Shown here one piece after another: positions 14,401 to 23,139 of a DNA stretch of 64,000 bases (the first letter of the stretch is position 1; each line of letters starts with the position of its first letter). A program made the position numbers and the translations under genes. The stretch spans positions 558,001-622,000 of the forward strand of contig JAHBWW010000002.1 in assembly GCA_019636795.1 (NCBI GenBank), written 5' to 3'. Below the pieces are notes generated by a model. The model ran no database searches and had not been told where the DNA came from. It saw only the letters and a list, made by a program, of their open reading frames with translations. Source of the stretch: Phycisphaeraceae bacterium. Its GTDB lineage: Bacteria; Planctomycetota; Phycisphaerae; Phycisphaerales; UBA1924.

Positions 14401-17400
14401 CTTGCCAGCCGGATCCACGGCGTCAAGCATCATGCCCCGCGTGTCATACGTGACCGATTCGATCAGCCACTCCGGGTTCGTCGCGCGATCCGGCAGCGAG
14501 GTCAACGGCTCCGGTGCTTCCCCACCGATCTCGAACAGATCATTCGCGGTGTTCGTGCCGTACTGAACACTGCCGATTCTCCGCAGCGCATCGTCATACA
14601 CAAACCCGGTGTACATCGCAACAGCACTATTCTCGTCGAGAGCCCCCGTGCCACTGGTGTCATCGTGCCGGCGCAGGAAGCGGGACACTCCGGTGACCCG
14701 CCCGGCGGGCGAGTACTGATACTCGGTCTGCTCGATGATGTGGTCGCCTGCGGCATCCACAGCGTCCGCGTAATTTCCTGATGCGCTCGGCAACTCGTCA
14801 TCGGCCCGGTCCGTGACGTACACCGCCGTGGCCCTGCCGTGCGCGTCATACACCCGCTTGACCGCGGGCCCGTTGGCACCCCACTGGGCGATCACCCGAC
14901 CCTGATCGTCGAACCAGGTGTTTGATTCAAGGAAGTCTGGCGAACTGGCCGCCGGATCGATCGCTGTCCGCTCCTTGTAGACCAGCCCCCGCTGGCTGTA
15001 CATCCGCACCATGTACGAACCCCGGTCCGTGTTCGTCGTCGCGGGGTCGATTGCATCCAGCGTGTGTGAATGTCCAGACGCGTACGTCGCCTGGGCGGCG
15101 AGCCGATCCAGGTTGTCATACTTGAAGACCTGATCCGGAGTGTTTGCGCCGCTTGGCGACTCCACCGCGATCAAGCGATCACGATGGTCGAAGTATTGCT
15201 TCGTATCGCGCGAGGTTGATCCATCTTCGTGCTGCCGGACAAGCGTCAGGGTGCCGTTGCCAACACCCGAAGTCGTTGTCTGGGCGCTGTCGTAGAAGTT
15301 TTCCAGCACGGTCACCGGATCGTACTCGGACCCACTTTCATCACGCCCAACGCGCACCTGAACAACGCGATCCATCACGTCGTACTCATGCTCGGTGATC
15401 GTGCCGTTGGGATCAATCCTGCGCGCCAGGCGACCGAGACTGTCGTATGACAACGAAGTCGTGTTCCACGCTCCGCCGCTGACATCTTCCCACTCCTGAA
15501 TCTGTGTGACCAATCCGGCAAGCGAGTGATGCACAACGCGCCGCGAGACCTCGCCTTGCGGAGCATCGGTGAGGGCAGTTTGCCCGACTGGAGTTAACTC
15601 AAACTCGTACAGCCCTGCCAACGGGCTGTAATCTTCCGTGGGATCAAGCGTGTAGTCGCTGCTGCGGATCGTCTGGCCGCCTGCATTAACCCAGGTCACG
15701 CTCGCCAGACCGTCAAACGAGTCATCGAGGAGGCGGTGAGGAAGATCAATCGCGGCCAGATAGAGCGTACCGCTCCGCAACGAGTTGCCTCGCATCTCTC
15801 GCCTGGTGTACCGCGCGACTCCACCAGGAGCAATCGTCCGTGTCACCCGCCCGAGCAGGTCTCGATCATACAGAGTGACCAGTTCCTCGCTGGCATTCGA
15901 GGCCATTCCCCAGCCCTCTGTTGACAGCTCGGCGTGTGACGCCGGCAGGTCGTGCTCTCCGCCCTCTGATCCAAGTTCACCGGGATCTTCAGCCATGGCG
16001 TTGCGAACGACAGCCGACAATCTCCCGGATCCTCTCATGTAACGGCGGTGCGTCAGCGTCAGTTCTTCCGGTGCCGCACCCGGGTGCGCTGACCAGACGT
16101 TGTTGCCCCTGGCGTCAAAGATTTCATACCGCGCAACGGTGTTCTCTGTACCTGAAGGACCGTTTTCGGCCTCGATCTCCCGCTCCACCTCGGCCTTGAC
16201 ATAGGCCAGGGCATTCTGTTCCGTTTCGAAGAACCCGTATGAAAACGAAGTCACTTCAATGTCGTGATCAGCCGTTCCGCCCGCCACGCGGTACCTCTTG
16301 ATCGCCTTGATCAAATCGGTGCGGAAATACTGCGGTTCGTCTTCGTCATCCCATTCATAGTCCTCGGAGTCCACGTACTCGTGCTCTTCAATCAGGTCAT
16401 AGCCGCCGCCTGCCTTGCTGACCCACACCTGAGCGCGACGATTCTCCACGTTGTAGCCGAACTTGTAGGCCAAGCCGGCGGTTGGATCCGCCGTGAAATC
16501 GGGCGCTTCGTCATCTTCATCACAGGGCACATATGAAGTCACAGACGATGGAGTAAATTGAACCTCAAGATTGCCATACTCCCCGTTGTCTGCTTCCTCT
16601 CCCGGATCCCAGTCGACATGGTCCCACGCCTTCGCCCAGATGCGCGCCGTTTCACCTGACGAATCGGCGATCGCTCGCGACACCATGTAAGCGGGATACG
16701 GCTTGCCTTGCACGCTTGTGCCGCTGCGAAGCCGCTCGAAGTCATAGTACCACGTGCGATACGCCAGATAATCCCCGGTGCCATCGTCGACGCTTTCAGT
16801 GATGCGGGCCGTCATGCCCGGGCGGCTCGACCCGCCGGCCCAGTCATAAGAGAAGTAGTCGTACTCCAGCTGCACACCCTGCGCCGCACCGCCGCCGCAT
16901 CCGCACGAACTCTGCACCCACTGGCGAGCTACGCGCTGCGAGGCGTCGTCGTAATCGACGATCTTGGCGCACAAATCGATCAGCTCGATTCCCGTTCCTT
17001 CCAGGTCCGCTGCATCATCCGCGACGGTGCGGAGAAGGTCAGCCGCTTCCTGCATGGTCTTGATATCAGACTCTTCAATCCCCCAGGCGTTTGCGAAGAA
17101 CTCGATCTGCTCCGGCTGAATAATCATCTCGAGCTGCATCGACTGGCCGCGGGCGTTGAGACGATCGTCCAACTCAGTTCCGGCGGTTTCGGTCTCGTGA
17201 TAACGGTACTGAGTGATCCTCGTTCTCCACGAGTCCTCTTCAGAGGGGTCGCCGTCAAGCAGCGTGCGATGCACCACCTCGATGAGCAGTCCGATGTCCG
17301 ACGCACCCACGTCACCGTGAGACGCAACCCCCTGCTGGCCTGCATATCGGTACTGGCAGGTTTGCGTGAGAACCCGATGCCCCTGGGCGTTGAACCGATA

Positions 17401-19365
17401 GACTTCGATAGCGCCAAGCCGGCCGCGAATCGCGGGGTTCGTCTCGGACACGATCCAGTCGAATTCAACCACAGCCTCCGGAGCATCCGGCCCCAGAATA
17501 ACACCCGGTGTGCCGTTCAAATAAATCGTGCTCAGGCGAATCGTCGAGGCCAAGTCCCCAAACTGGCGATACTTGTAGATGCGGCGATTTCCGTACGAGT
17601 CACTCCACTGCGCAATACTCCCTCCTACCTTGTTGAAATCGAGGAAGCCTCCTCCCGGCTCCGAGAGCCTGTAGACATCTACGACATCGTCTCCGACCTC
17701 GATGTCTTCGAGTTCAAGAATGCCCCACTGAACGCGTCGTCCTCCCGGACCCCATCCAACAATCGTCTGCATGGGGTCATACAGAGGCTCGAAGGACCTG
17801 AACTTGTGCATCGGGGGGCCTGTCAGGTGAAGATAATCATGGACGTCGCGCCACAGCCTGCGAAAACTCGAGATCTGCCAGTTGGCCCCGACCAATCCCG
17901 GCACCGGACCCGACGAGGCATGCAGATCCGGATCGCTTGAATAGCCGCGCACAATGCGATAGTCAGGCCCGGTCACCGGCACAACGACGTCAACAACCTG
18001 CTCGACCTTGTGTCCGGTGACGAGATACACCGCAGCGGTTGTGGTACCGCCCCCCTGCGGGTCATCAGGCGAAGGCTCGCCAGCGTCCGCCGGAGAATCG
18101 GGGTCTGCACCACCATCACCGCAATCAACTTCAGCCTCATCGATCCCCGCGCCTCCACTTCCACCGGAACCGTCTGAAGACTCACCATCCTCTTCGTCGG
18201 CAAGATTCTCGGGAAACTCATGGAAAGCGGGTTCAATGACTGCTCTGAGCGGGGTCGCCGGTTTGTAACCGACTTCGGCGTCACCATATAAATAACCATC
18301 ATCTTCAAATTCGACGATCGCGCACGGAATTTCAGCAAAGAGGTCGAGAGGGCCCGACACATCATTGAGCATCGGGCCGTCACACTCGCCTGAAGTCGAG
18401 GCATCGATGACGACGTAAAATCCGTCGGGAAACGGTAACGGAGCAGGAGGGGCCGGAACAGGGAGGTTCGGATCGTGGTTGTCGCTTTCAATCATGGCGA
18501 CATAGAGCTCAACGACATCATCTTCACCGAGGTGATCCAAATTTACTATGCGCACACGAGCTCGTGTGGCTTCCATGCTCATAGATACAAAATGGCGTGG
18601 CTCAAATGGATCAATTAATCCAGGATCATAAGAGTAACTATAGTTGGCAGAGGCACTGAGTGCTCCGCTAAGGCATGACGGGTTGGTGCCCGGGCAAGTC
18701 CATTCACTATTGTTCCACTCACTCTCAATATACGCAGATTCCAACCCCCTTGCCCCTCCACACGATTCGCCGGCCTGTCCTCCCTCAACGCCACTAACTC
18801 CTCGCGAGGAATTATCACTATCTGACAAGCAGAGTTGATACTGGCCGGTAACAAATCTTAGTTGTTGCACATTTTCATACAGCTCATCCATGACTTCAAG
18901 GTAATTTTCATCATCGGCCGGGCCGACCGCCAGATCCCCGTCCAAGTAATTGCTACCTACATTCCTCGCAGTGCCATTAATAATAACTTGATCTTCAAAA
19001 TGTCTTCCAAATGGGTGCAGAGTTGGTATGATGAAGTGCATGTAGAGGGAAGAACTGCCAGATAGAGGATCACTTTCAAAAGCCGCAATCACATCATTCA
19101 CCAACTCTGCCTTTTGTTCGTCGCTCAGCGCTCCTTCCGCTGAATACCACCCGTCTGGCGGATAAGCAGGAGCTGTCGCGTTGCCGATCGGTCGATTCGG
19201 CCAGTCGATCGAGTTGGGCTCGTCGTAGTAATTCGCAATCCATTCAAACCGAGCCTGGATCTGTCGCATCGTCTCTTCAATAGGAAAGGACTGAGCGAAC
19301 ACCGAGCCGCCGCAGGGCAGAATGAAAAGCAGTATGGCCAAGGAGATCAGTCGGATACGATTCAT
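11404..19365 (-). CDS. giant secreted Rhs/YD-repeat polymorphic toxin
   Basis: This 2653-aa protein has a Sec signal peptide (MNRIRLISLAILLFILPCGG…FAQ) and a unique N-terminal domain of ~390 residues. An acidic Gly/Ser/Asp linker (~395-450) follows, then a long Rhs shell starting at VVDVVVPVTGPDYRIVRGYSSDP with many YD-repeat units. Just before the core end sits a dockerin-like pair of calcium loops (DVNGDGAVDYFD, DMDLDRDGSI). The core ends with RHYSPRLGRWIERDPAGYVDG. The ~200-aa tip contains GLHQRICVDTW…ISFGAID and NYSICHTTCRKFSENAYQIL, like a permuted papain-type Cys hydrolase, split by an Asp/Ser-rich insert. It probably acts in contact-dependent competition. A coupled membrane protein follows. 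Confidence 0.92.
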   Translation of the reverse strand: MNRIRLISLAILLFILPCGGSVFAQSFPIEETMRQIQARFEWIANYYDEPNSIDWPNRPIGNATAPAYPPDGWYSAEGALSDEQKAELVNDVIAAFESDPLSGSSSLYMHFIIPTLHPFGRHFEDQVIINGTARNVGSNYLDGDLAVGPADDENYLEVMDELYENVQQLRFVTGQYQLCLSDSDNSSRGVSGVEGGQAGESCGGARGLESAYIESEWNNSEWTCPGTNPSCLSGALSASANYSYSYDPGLIDPFEPRHFVSMSMEATRARVRIVNLDHLGEDDVVELYVAMIESDNHDPNLPVPAPPAPLPFPDGFYVVIDASTSGECDGPMLNDVSGPLDLFAEIPCAIVEFEDDGYLYGDAEVGYKPATPLRAVIEPAFHEFPENLADEEDGESSDGSGGSGGAGIDEAEVDCGDGGADPDSPADAGEPSPDDPQGGGTTTAAVYLVTGHKVEQVVDVVVPVTGPDYRIVRGYSSDPDLHASSGPVPGLVGANWQISSFRRLWRDVHDYLHLTGPPMHKFRSFEPLYDPMQTIVGWGPGGRRVQWGILELEDIEVGDDVVDVYRLSEPGGGFLDFNKVGGSIAQWSDSYGNRRIYKYRQFGDLASTIRLSTIYLNGTPGVILGPDAPEAVVEFDWIVSETNPAIRGRLGAIEVYRFNAQGHRVLTQTCQYRYAGQQGVASHGDVGASDIGLLIEVVHRTLLDGDPSEEDSWRTRITQYRYHETETAGTELDDRLNARGQSMQLEMIIQPEQIEFFANAWGIEESDIKTMQEAADLLRTVADDAADLEGTGIELIDLCAKIVDYDDASQRVARQWVQSSCGCGGGAAQGVQLEYDYFSYDWAGGSSRPGMTARITESVDDGTGDYLAYRTWYYDFERLRSGTSVQGKPYPAYMVSRAIADSSGETARIWAKAWDHVDWDPGEEADNGEYGNLEVQFTPSSVTSYVPCDEDDEAPDFTADPTAGLAYKFGYNVENRRAQVWVSKAGGGYDLIEEHEYVDSEDYEWDDEDEPQYFRTDLIKAIKRYRVAGGTADHDIEVTSFSYGFFETEQNALAYVKAEVEREIEAENGPSGTENTVARYEIFDARGNNVWSAHPGAAPEELTLTHRRYMRGSGRLSAVVRNAMAEDPGELGSEGGEHDLPASHAELSTEGWGMASNASEELVTLYDRDLLGRVTRTIAPGGVARYTRREMRGNSLRSGTLYLAAIDLPHRLLDDSFDGLASVTWVNAGGQTIRSSDYTLDPTEDYSPLAGLYEFELTPVGQTALTDAPQGEVSRRVVHHSLAGLVTQIQEWEDVSGGAWNTTSLSYDSLGRLARRIDPNGTITEHEYDVMDRVVQVRVGRDESGSEYDPVTVLENFYDSAQTTTSGVGNGTLTLVRQHEDGSTSRDTKQYFDHRDRLIAVESPSGANTPDQVFKYDNLDRLAAQATYASGHSHTLDAIDPATTNTDRGSYMVRMYSQRGLVYKERTAIDPAASSPDFLESNTWFDDQGRVIAQWGANGPAVKRVYDAHGRATAVYVTDRADDELPSASGNYADAVDAAGDHIIEQTEYQYSPAGRVTGVSRFLRRHDDTSGTGALDENSAVAMYTGFVYDDALRRIGSVQYGTNTANDLFEIGGEAPEPLTSLPDRATNPEWLIESVTYDTRGMMLDAVDPAGKVTRLLRDDLGRTAASIENFDPESDPELEITWDSGNGRWTVSDGLDYTRMDANRVTSYIYDGVGNVVKQVAHLAVQDGYDTIEDVQVTRYVYGTTNAASPGTTDSLIASGSLLKEVHYPDESTGEPGTTDAFKVFYGYNRLGELSGVKDQNGTIHVYERDAIGRVTVNIADTLGSGISGWARRIGVSYDPLGRLGEVTTYSDTSGATAINGVKFTYNGLWQVEKVFQDHNSAVTESAGTPTGDTQAVTYDYDQADWENGNYSRLASLGYPASNGAPTVFYGYGSGTIDDRLSRIAKLRIDIDDDTTVEDIVLYDYVGLGIFAVVDYAVPDFGLDRTVHLNGERESGVYPGFDRHGRVLRQMWVDGGFDEHASNSAVPNIPPILAEVYAYDASSNRIAKHDARPGAHLPNRDWNYSYDELDRLVQADRGAAVTVGDPTAGLTSAVGSRSWELDMLGNWLETGFDLTGDGDFGDTDEVQDRTHNLANELLTASKAFEPFSSALTYDPSGNLKQETRTIPGTPLPTQYDVDFVHDAWNRLVSVTRQPGSVLRGSYEYNGLNWRTLRRYDSGSTQATAVDDERIYYYSAAWQVVEEHIDEDFGTSAGLDRVIQQVWGLRYIDDAVLRRLDRNADGDFADADDGIFFLATDVQFSVVAVLDEAGVLYERVAYSPYGRGEHRWGGDVNGDGAVDYFDAQAVINAAGQSIGDGGYHPDMDLDRDGSILPYGVSEDITRVAAFGTRAALPRGWISGPRDEDGPDNEVGYAGYRFNCEEQIYCVRFRHYSPRLGRWIERDPAGYVDGANLSQYALSRPSLHQDPYGLDVWIENTKQVRGLHQRICVDTWSQDCSKKTGKYCISFGAIDASGSIPDSDCSDGSSTDPDSSDDDSSSSGEDGKATNPLPPGTKFPIDGPRDDGDGEVYEDVIDDATKEKKNRRLKTTCAQDREAEEYLRSLDGQRANYSICHTTCRKFSENAYQILKDKFFPEPPRRTSPQPNVLWGPKY
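12006..12384. repeat. direct repeat B in the full-length rhs gene
   Basis: This is the partner of the repeat at 10510-10885. It encodes the dockerin-like insert and the Rhs core-end signature immediately before the toxic tip. Confidence 0.9.
12547..13095. repeat. direct repeat C in the full-length rhs gene
   Basis: This is the partner of the repeat at 8852-9402. It encodes the last YD-repeat units upstream of the dockerin-like insert. Repeats B and C do not overlap: each orphan fragment copied a different part of the core. Confidence 0.9.
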
Positions 19366-19561
19366 GGAAGAAATCCTCTATGGACTGAGCCACAGCCTAC
19401 TGTGACTCTGCCTACCAAACGCGCACCCAGAGCGTCGCGGTGATTTCTGCACAATTTTTCAACAATCGGCTTCGTTTGGAGTGCTTGGAGTACTCCCGAA
19501 TCCCGGCGGGCTATGCTGCCGATGAACAAGGAGTGGGCGCTTGACGATGTGAGGGTCGCAA

Positions 19562-20266
19562 ATGCACTATACTGTTGAAGTTATGACAATTGGTCTATTG
19601 CTCGCTGGCACAGCATCCCTGACCATGAATCATCAGCCGGACCCGCCACAGTCGTCTTCCTCCACTCAAACCCTGGTGTTCATCGAGGCGGGCATGTTGC
19701 CCGATGTCCTGGCTGCGGAAGGCATCAGTTCTGCCGAAACGCTCGCGATGCTTGCCGCGTTCGAGGATTGTGACACACTTTGCTCGGGCTTGATCGCGCT
19801 GCATGGAAGCCTTTCCGAGAGCGTTCAGCAGATTGCCTTGATGACGAATCGCTTAGCATCCAATCCACTCGATGACGATGCGCAAGTCGCGCTTGCGGCG
19901 GCGGAGGCCTCACGCACTGGATTGTCACAGCAACTGGTTCAAGCTCGATCGCAGCTGCGCAGATTCATCTGGTCAGAGGCTGGGCGGCCCGGACCCAATG
20001 CAGCATCAGCGTCGTTCCTCGCGGGCCAATCCCAATTGCCGATCGCACTGAGTGCGTATGAAGGCGAAAGCGACTTCCTCTCAACCCTCAAACAAGCCTT
20101 GGTTGCTGAACGCAGGGCCACACGACGGGGAGAAACCTTGGAAAGCAAGCATCAGACCGCGCTGCTTCGAGCACGCTCTGATCTCGCAGTCACCCAGGCT
20201 CAGGTGAATCTGAACGCAAATCTTCATGAAGTGTCCGCTGTTCTTGATTCATGGGGCCAAGAGTAA
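19562..20266 (+). CDS. hypothetical exported helical protein
   Basis: This 234-aa protein is unrecognised. An ATG at 19562 has GAGGG upstream. A hydrophobic segment (MTIGLLLAGTASLTM, residues ~8-22) looks like a signal peptide, with the ATG at residue 8 as an alternative start. The rest is predicted mostly helical, with Leu/Ala-rich heptad-like stretches (LIALHGSLSESVQQIALMTN, SQQLVQARSQLRRFIW, RSDLAVTQAQVNL) that could form a helical hairpin, and one near Cys pair (DCDTLC). It is divergent from the giant rhs gene with a 196-base gap. No function can be stated; coding status is supported by length, start site and signal peptide. Confidence 0.62.
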   Translation: MHYTVEVMTIGLLLAGTASLTMNHQPDPPQSSSSTQTLVFIEAGMLPDVLAAEGISSAETLAMLAAFEDCDTLCSGLIALHGSLSESVQQIALMTNRLASNPLDDDAQVALAAAEASRTGLSQQLVQARSQLRRFIWSEAGRPGPNAASASFLAGQSQLPIALSAYEGESDFLSTLKQALVAERRATRRGETLESKHQTALLRARSDLAVTQAQVNLNANLHEVSAVLDSWGQE

Positions 20267-20802
20267 ACCGCATCACGTCCAAGCCGATGAGGTTCTTCGC
20301 CGCACTGTGTCGCGTGGCGCGAGCAGCCCGATGCGGCGCTCATGGAGTTGCGTGAGCGTCAGGCGTTCAGTGCACGAGTCGACAATCTGCATGGCGCTCC
20401 AAGCGCTGGCGTTGCTGTTCAAGACCAGACGATCCACGCTGCCGTGCCCTTGGGCGACCCGGCCGGGGTCCGGCGCTCTCGGTTTCGGGATCGATGCACG
20501 GGTGCCGATCGGAACCCAAGTTTGGAGGCCACGAGAGGTCTCGCTCTCATACTCTCGGCTAACGCAGTCGTGAACAATGGGGGGTGTTGAGTGGCAGTTT
20601 CGCGAGCGTTTGTTCGACACGGGTCCAAGCTGACCCACTCAGCCTGCTCGGGTGCCGTCCAGAATGGCCTGCATCGACTCCATTTCCAGCGCGGAACCGT
20701 TGGTGCCGGGTGAGGTTGGGTCCACACTGATTACCCGTCTGACGGCCGTTCAATTCAATTGGGGGCCTTGGGGCGTGCGGGCTCGCTAACGACTTGCTGG
20801 TG
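20267..20802. other. 536 bp without a confident gene
   Basis: Open frames here on both strands are short, overlap each other, and have no ribosome site or recognisable domain. Some stretches read like coding DNA that has shifted frame. It lies between the exported protein and a methyltransferase remnant, so decayed genes are the likeliest content. Confidence 0.45.
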
Positions 20803-21123
20803 TTACCGAGTCCGAAGGACTAGCAGAACCTCGCGACGAACAGAGTTCTGCAGGTGCATGTGGTACCGCTGATAGGCATCGAGTTCAATGCACTCGTCCT
20901 CAACAAATCCTGAAGCCTCAGCCACTTCGCGAAGCAGATCGGGAGTGTCGATCGCGAACGCTGATCCACCAAGCGAGCACCGGTTGGGGCCGATCACGAA
21001 CGCTAGCGGTGCCCCCCGCTTCAGGAGGCCGGCCATAGTCCGGAACATGGCCCCCATCTCTGCTAGGTACTTGTAAAGAAGCGAGGGCGTATTCCTGCGA
21101 CGGAAACCGCTTCCCGGCTTCTC
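20803..21123 (-). pseudogene. C-terminal remnant of a site-specific DNA methyltransferase
   Basis: About 105 residues read like the end of a restriction-modification methyltransferase: LYKYLAEMGAMFRTMAGLLKRG, APLAFVIGPNRCSLGGSAF, LLREVAEASGFVEDECIELD, YQRYHMHLQNSVRREVLLVL. In the family this corresponds to the strands and helices after the catalytic motif, including the late AFVIG strand. The SAM-binding and catalytic motifs (FxGxG, DPPY-like) are missing. Upstream the sequence runs directly into the long inverted repeat at 21124-21190, which appears to have cut off the front of the gene. No matching nuclease gene is visible nearby. The remnant is most likely non-functional. Confidence 0.6.
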
Positions 21124-21190
21124 CGCCTCAACGAGCATCCGGAGACAGGGGGAGTGACCGTCCCTCTGTCTCCGGATGCTCGTTGAGGCG
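21124..21190. repeat. long perfect inverted repeat (25-nt arms, 17-nt loop)
   Basis: The arms at 21124-21148 and 21166-21190 are perfectly complementary over 25 bases (beginning CGCCTCAACGAGCATCC on the left). Part of the 17-base spacer (GGGG…TCCCT) can pair further. There is no T-run on either side, so it is not a standard terminator. It sits at the broken end of the methyltransferase remnant and ~220 bases upstream of the gene at 21409. Confidence 0.88.
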
Positions 21191-21408
21191 CTATAAGGGC
21201 ACGGTCTCGTGGGATGGCGAGTGCGTGCAGTAACCATTACCCTACTGGCAGTGTTTCATCTGGACTAGGTCAACTGTAGTGAGTACCCGCTGCCAACAGC
21301 GGGTATGGCGGAAGGGCTGCCGAGCCGGCCACGCGGCTCGCAGTCTGCCGCAAATGGCAGCATGGCCATACAATGTTGTCCAGTGCTTGCACATCGAGGA
21401 ATTCATCC

Positions 21409-22164
21409 ATGCGAGTCATGGAAGCCGTCGGCGCAGATGATAAAGGCTACTTTGCATCGTTGCTTGGCATCGATTCCAGCGAACTGAACCAAGAGTCGAT
21501 CCGACTTCTGCGTGGTTCGCTGATTTTGATGAACCAAGACACTGGAAACGGTCGAATGCTCTCTTGTGTCGCCTTGGTCGAAGCGCTGGGCCAAATTGCG
21601 CGGTTCAATCCAATTTCCATGCCCCTCAGTTACTCCGAACCTAAATATCACATACAACACTCGAGCTGGGTGAAAGAGGCGAATGTGGCACAGGCCTTGG
21701 CACAGTTTGTTTATGCCTGTCGCCCGGATGACGAGCCACAACGAGTGAAGGATACTGCAGAATACGCACTGATTACCTCGGCAACGATGTCGCTACTGGA
21801 GCAAAGCCGTCACGACGCTTGGGTTCCCGGAATGGAAAGCGGTTCGGGCTGGACGAAGGTGTTTCGGGTTACCTCCGCCGGTCGAGACCGAGTTGCAAGG
21901 GCGCTCAACACCGATGTTCCCAAGACATCCGTGCCGCGATATGAGCGTGGCGAGTGGCTCTCAGTCACTGAGGCGGCAGAACTCCTGATCAACGACGTGT
22001 CTGGGATCGACCTCGACAAAGCCAAGGCTCGGGTTTCCAAGGCGGCGACCGAGAAGCGTTTCCGCACCAACGGCATTTCCGGTCGCGACCGCCGCATCGA
22101 TCGCGACTCTTTCAGCACATGGCGGCTCGAGCAGCGTGAGAATGACCTGGACCGACAGGGTTGA
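21409..22164 (+). CDS. hypothetical protein with C-terminal HTH-like domain
   Basis: This is a 251-aa protein. The ATG at 21409 has GAGGA eight bases upstream, which decides it over an ATG at 21373. Residues 1-170 are unrecognised and mostly helical, with a central stretch (NVAQALAQFVYACRPDDE…AEYALITSATMSLLEQSRHDAW). The last ~65 residues (EWLSVTEAAELLINDVSGIDLDKAKARVSKAATEKRFRTNG…DRRIDRDSFSTWRLEQR) look like an excisionase/MerR-type helix-turn-helix with a basic wing. A GC-rich inverted repeat (arms at 22189-22197 and 22209-22217) follows the stop. It could be a regulator of the adjacent mobile element; function is unknown. Confidence 0.65.
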   Translation: MRVMEAVGADDKGYFASLLGIDSSELNQESIRLLRGSLILMNQDTGNGRMLSCVALVEALGQIARFNPISMPLSYSEPKYHIQHSSWVKEANVAQALAQFVYACRPDDEPQRVKDTAEYALITSATMSLLEQSRHDAWVPGMESGSGWTKVFRVTSAGRDRVARALNTDVPKTSVPRYERGEWLSVTEAAELLINDVSGIDLDKAKARVSKAATEKRFRTNGISGRDRRIDRDSFSTWRLEQRENDLDRQG

Positions 22165-22260
22165 ACGCCGGGACTGCGCGGTGTTCCCGCGCGGTGTAGA
22201 CCGCGCCCACACCGCGCTCCGCCCGCAAACCGGCCCGATCTGACGCAAGACCCGCATCGC

Positions 22261-22701
22261 TTGCAATCCGGAAACCTCGTGTATGGCGTGGCTTACGCGT
22301 TTCGGTCCTGCAGCCTGGGGCGTTCCCAATTCGAGGGCGAGGTGCAGCGGTGGCTCGACGCGTATCCCGCGATCCAGCGGCACCTGGACATGCCGTTGGA
22401 CCGAGAGCAGAACGCGGAGGGATCTCGAATCGCCCGCGTCGAGGTCGGCCCGGAGGAGTCGCCACGCGAGACGGCCGCCCGCCTCCGCAAGGCGCTTGGC
22501 TTGGAAGACGACGCCCCAGTCATGAGCGTGATCGACATCCTCGAGCAGTCGGGCGTCCGCACTTTGAAGATGGACACCGACCTCGCGATCGATGGGACGG
22601 CCGCAGCGCTTGGGGAGGAGCACGTCGTCGTGCTGTCCCACGAGTCGTCGGCTGACCTGACCCTTCAATCATCAAGCCGACTACGGAAGTGGTCGGCGTG
22701 A
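22261..22701 (+). pseudogene. truncated ImmA/IrrE-type regulator or peptidase remnant
   Basis: The reading EEVQ-like helix…ESPRETAARLRKALGLEDDAPVMSVIDILEQSGVRTLKMDTDLAIDGTAAALGEEHVVVLSHESSAD resembles the region just before the catalytic HExxH helix in XRE-ImmA/IrrE (COG2856) proteins, where xLRxxLGL…PV…DILEQxGV is typical. Neither an N-terminal HTH nor the HExxH motif is present. The frame ends at 22701 where that helix should start, so the gene looks frameshifted or cut. In intact members the peptidase cleaves a phage or ICE repressor. Its presence beside an integrated element fits such a history. The family assignment is moderate; I note the start is arbitrary. Confidence 0.5.
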
Positions 22702-23139
22702 CTTGGATGCTCTCGAAGCTGGGCATTGCTGGTGGATTGCAAAGACTTCCACGACGGTTTGGCACCTCGTGCAGTGCAGAAGACGCATGTCCGCTGGTAA
22801 GCAGCCCGCTGGGGCCCGGAGGCATCCTTCATGGACGGACGATCCGCGGGGACGCCGGGAAACGGTCGGGGGCAGTGACGTTCCCCTCGGCCATATGCTT
22901 CGGCAAGGTATGCCCTTCACAACCGCGCATTCTGAGCGAATCACCTACGGCCGGCTTAACTTCCCCGTCGGGGAAACTAAATGCCCGAACCCCGTGATCT
23001 ATTGGGATAGACGTCCTCGGATCTCCCGGACCGACGTTCCGCTCCACTGCTCCCACGCGCCTAGCTGCGAGCTTCCACGCATGACAGGCTCCGCCCAAAG
23101 CTTCCACAGGCCACGGGTTCGAGCGGCGGGGGCCCCCGC
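22702..23139. other. 438 bp without a confident gene
   Basis: No reading frame here has both a ribosome site and recognisable content. It may contain the rest of the ImmA/IrrE remnant and the promoter of the AlbA/RecG-like gene at 23140, but I cannot point to clear boxes. The left end of the integrated element could lie here or further left. Confidence 0.4.

Noticed and set aside
11995-14781. 928-aa plus-strand open frame inside the rhs gene
   Set aside because: The Rhs reading on the other strand has a signal peptide, YD repeats and duplicated copies with the same frame. The plus-strand product is His/Arg/Val-rich with no family features.
19400-23139. Left attachment site of the ssrA element
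   Set aside because: I looked for a second copy of the tmRNA 3' end (TGGAGCCGGGG or GAATCGAACCC) and found no convincing match, so no boundary is claimed.
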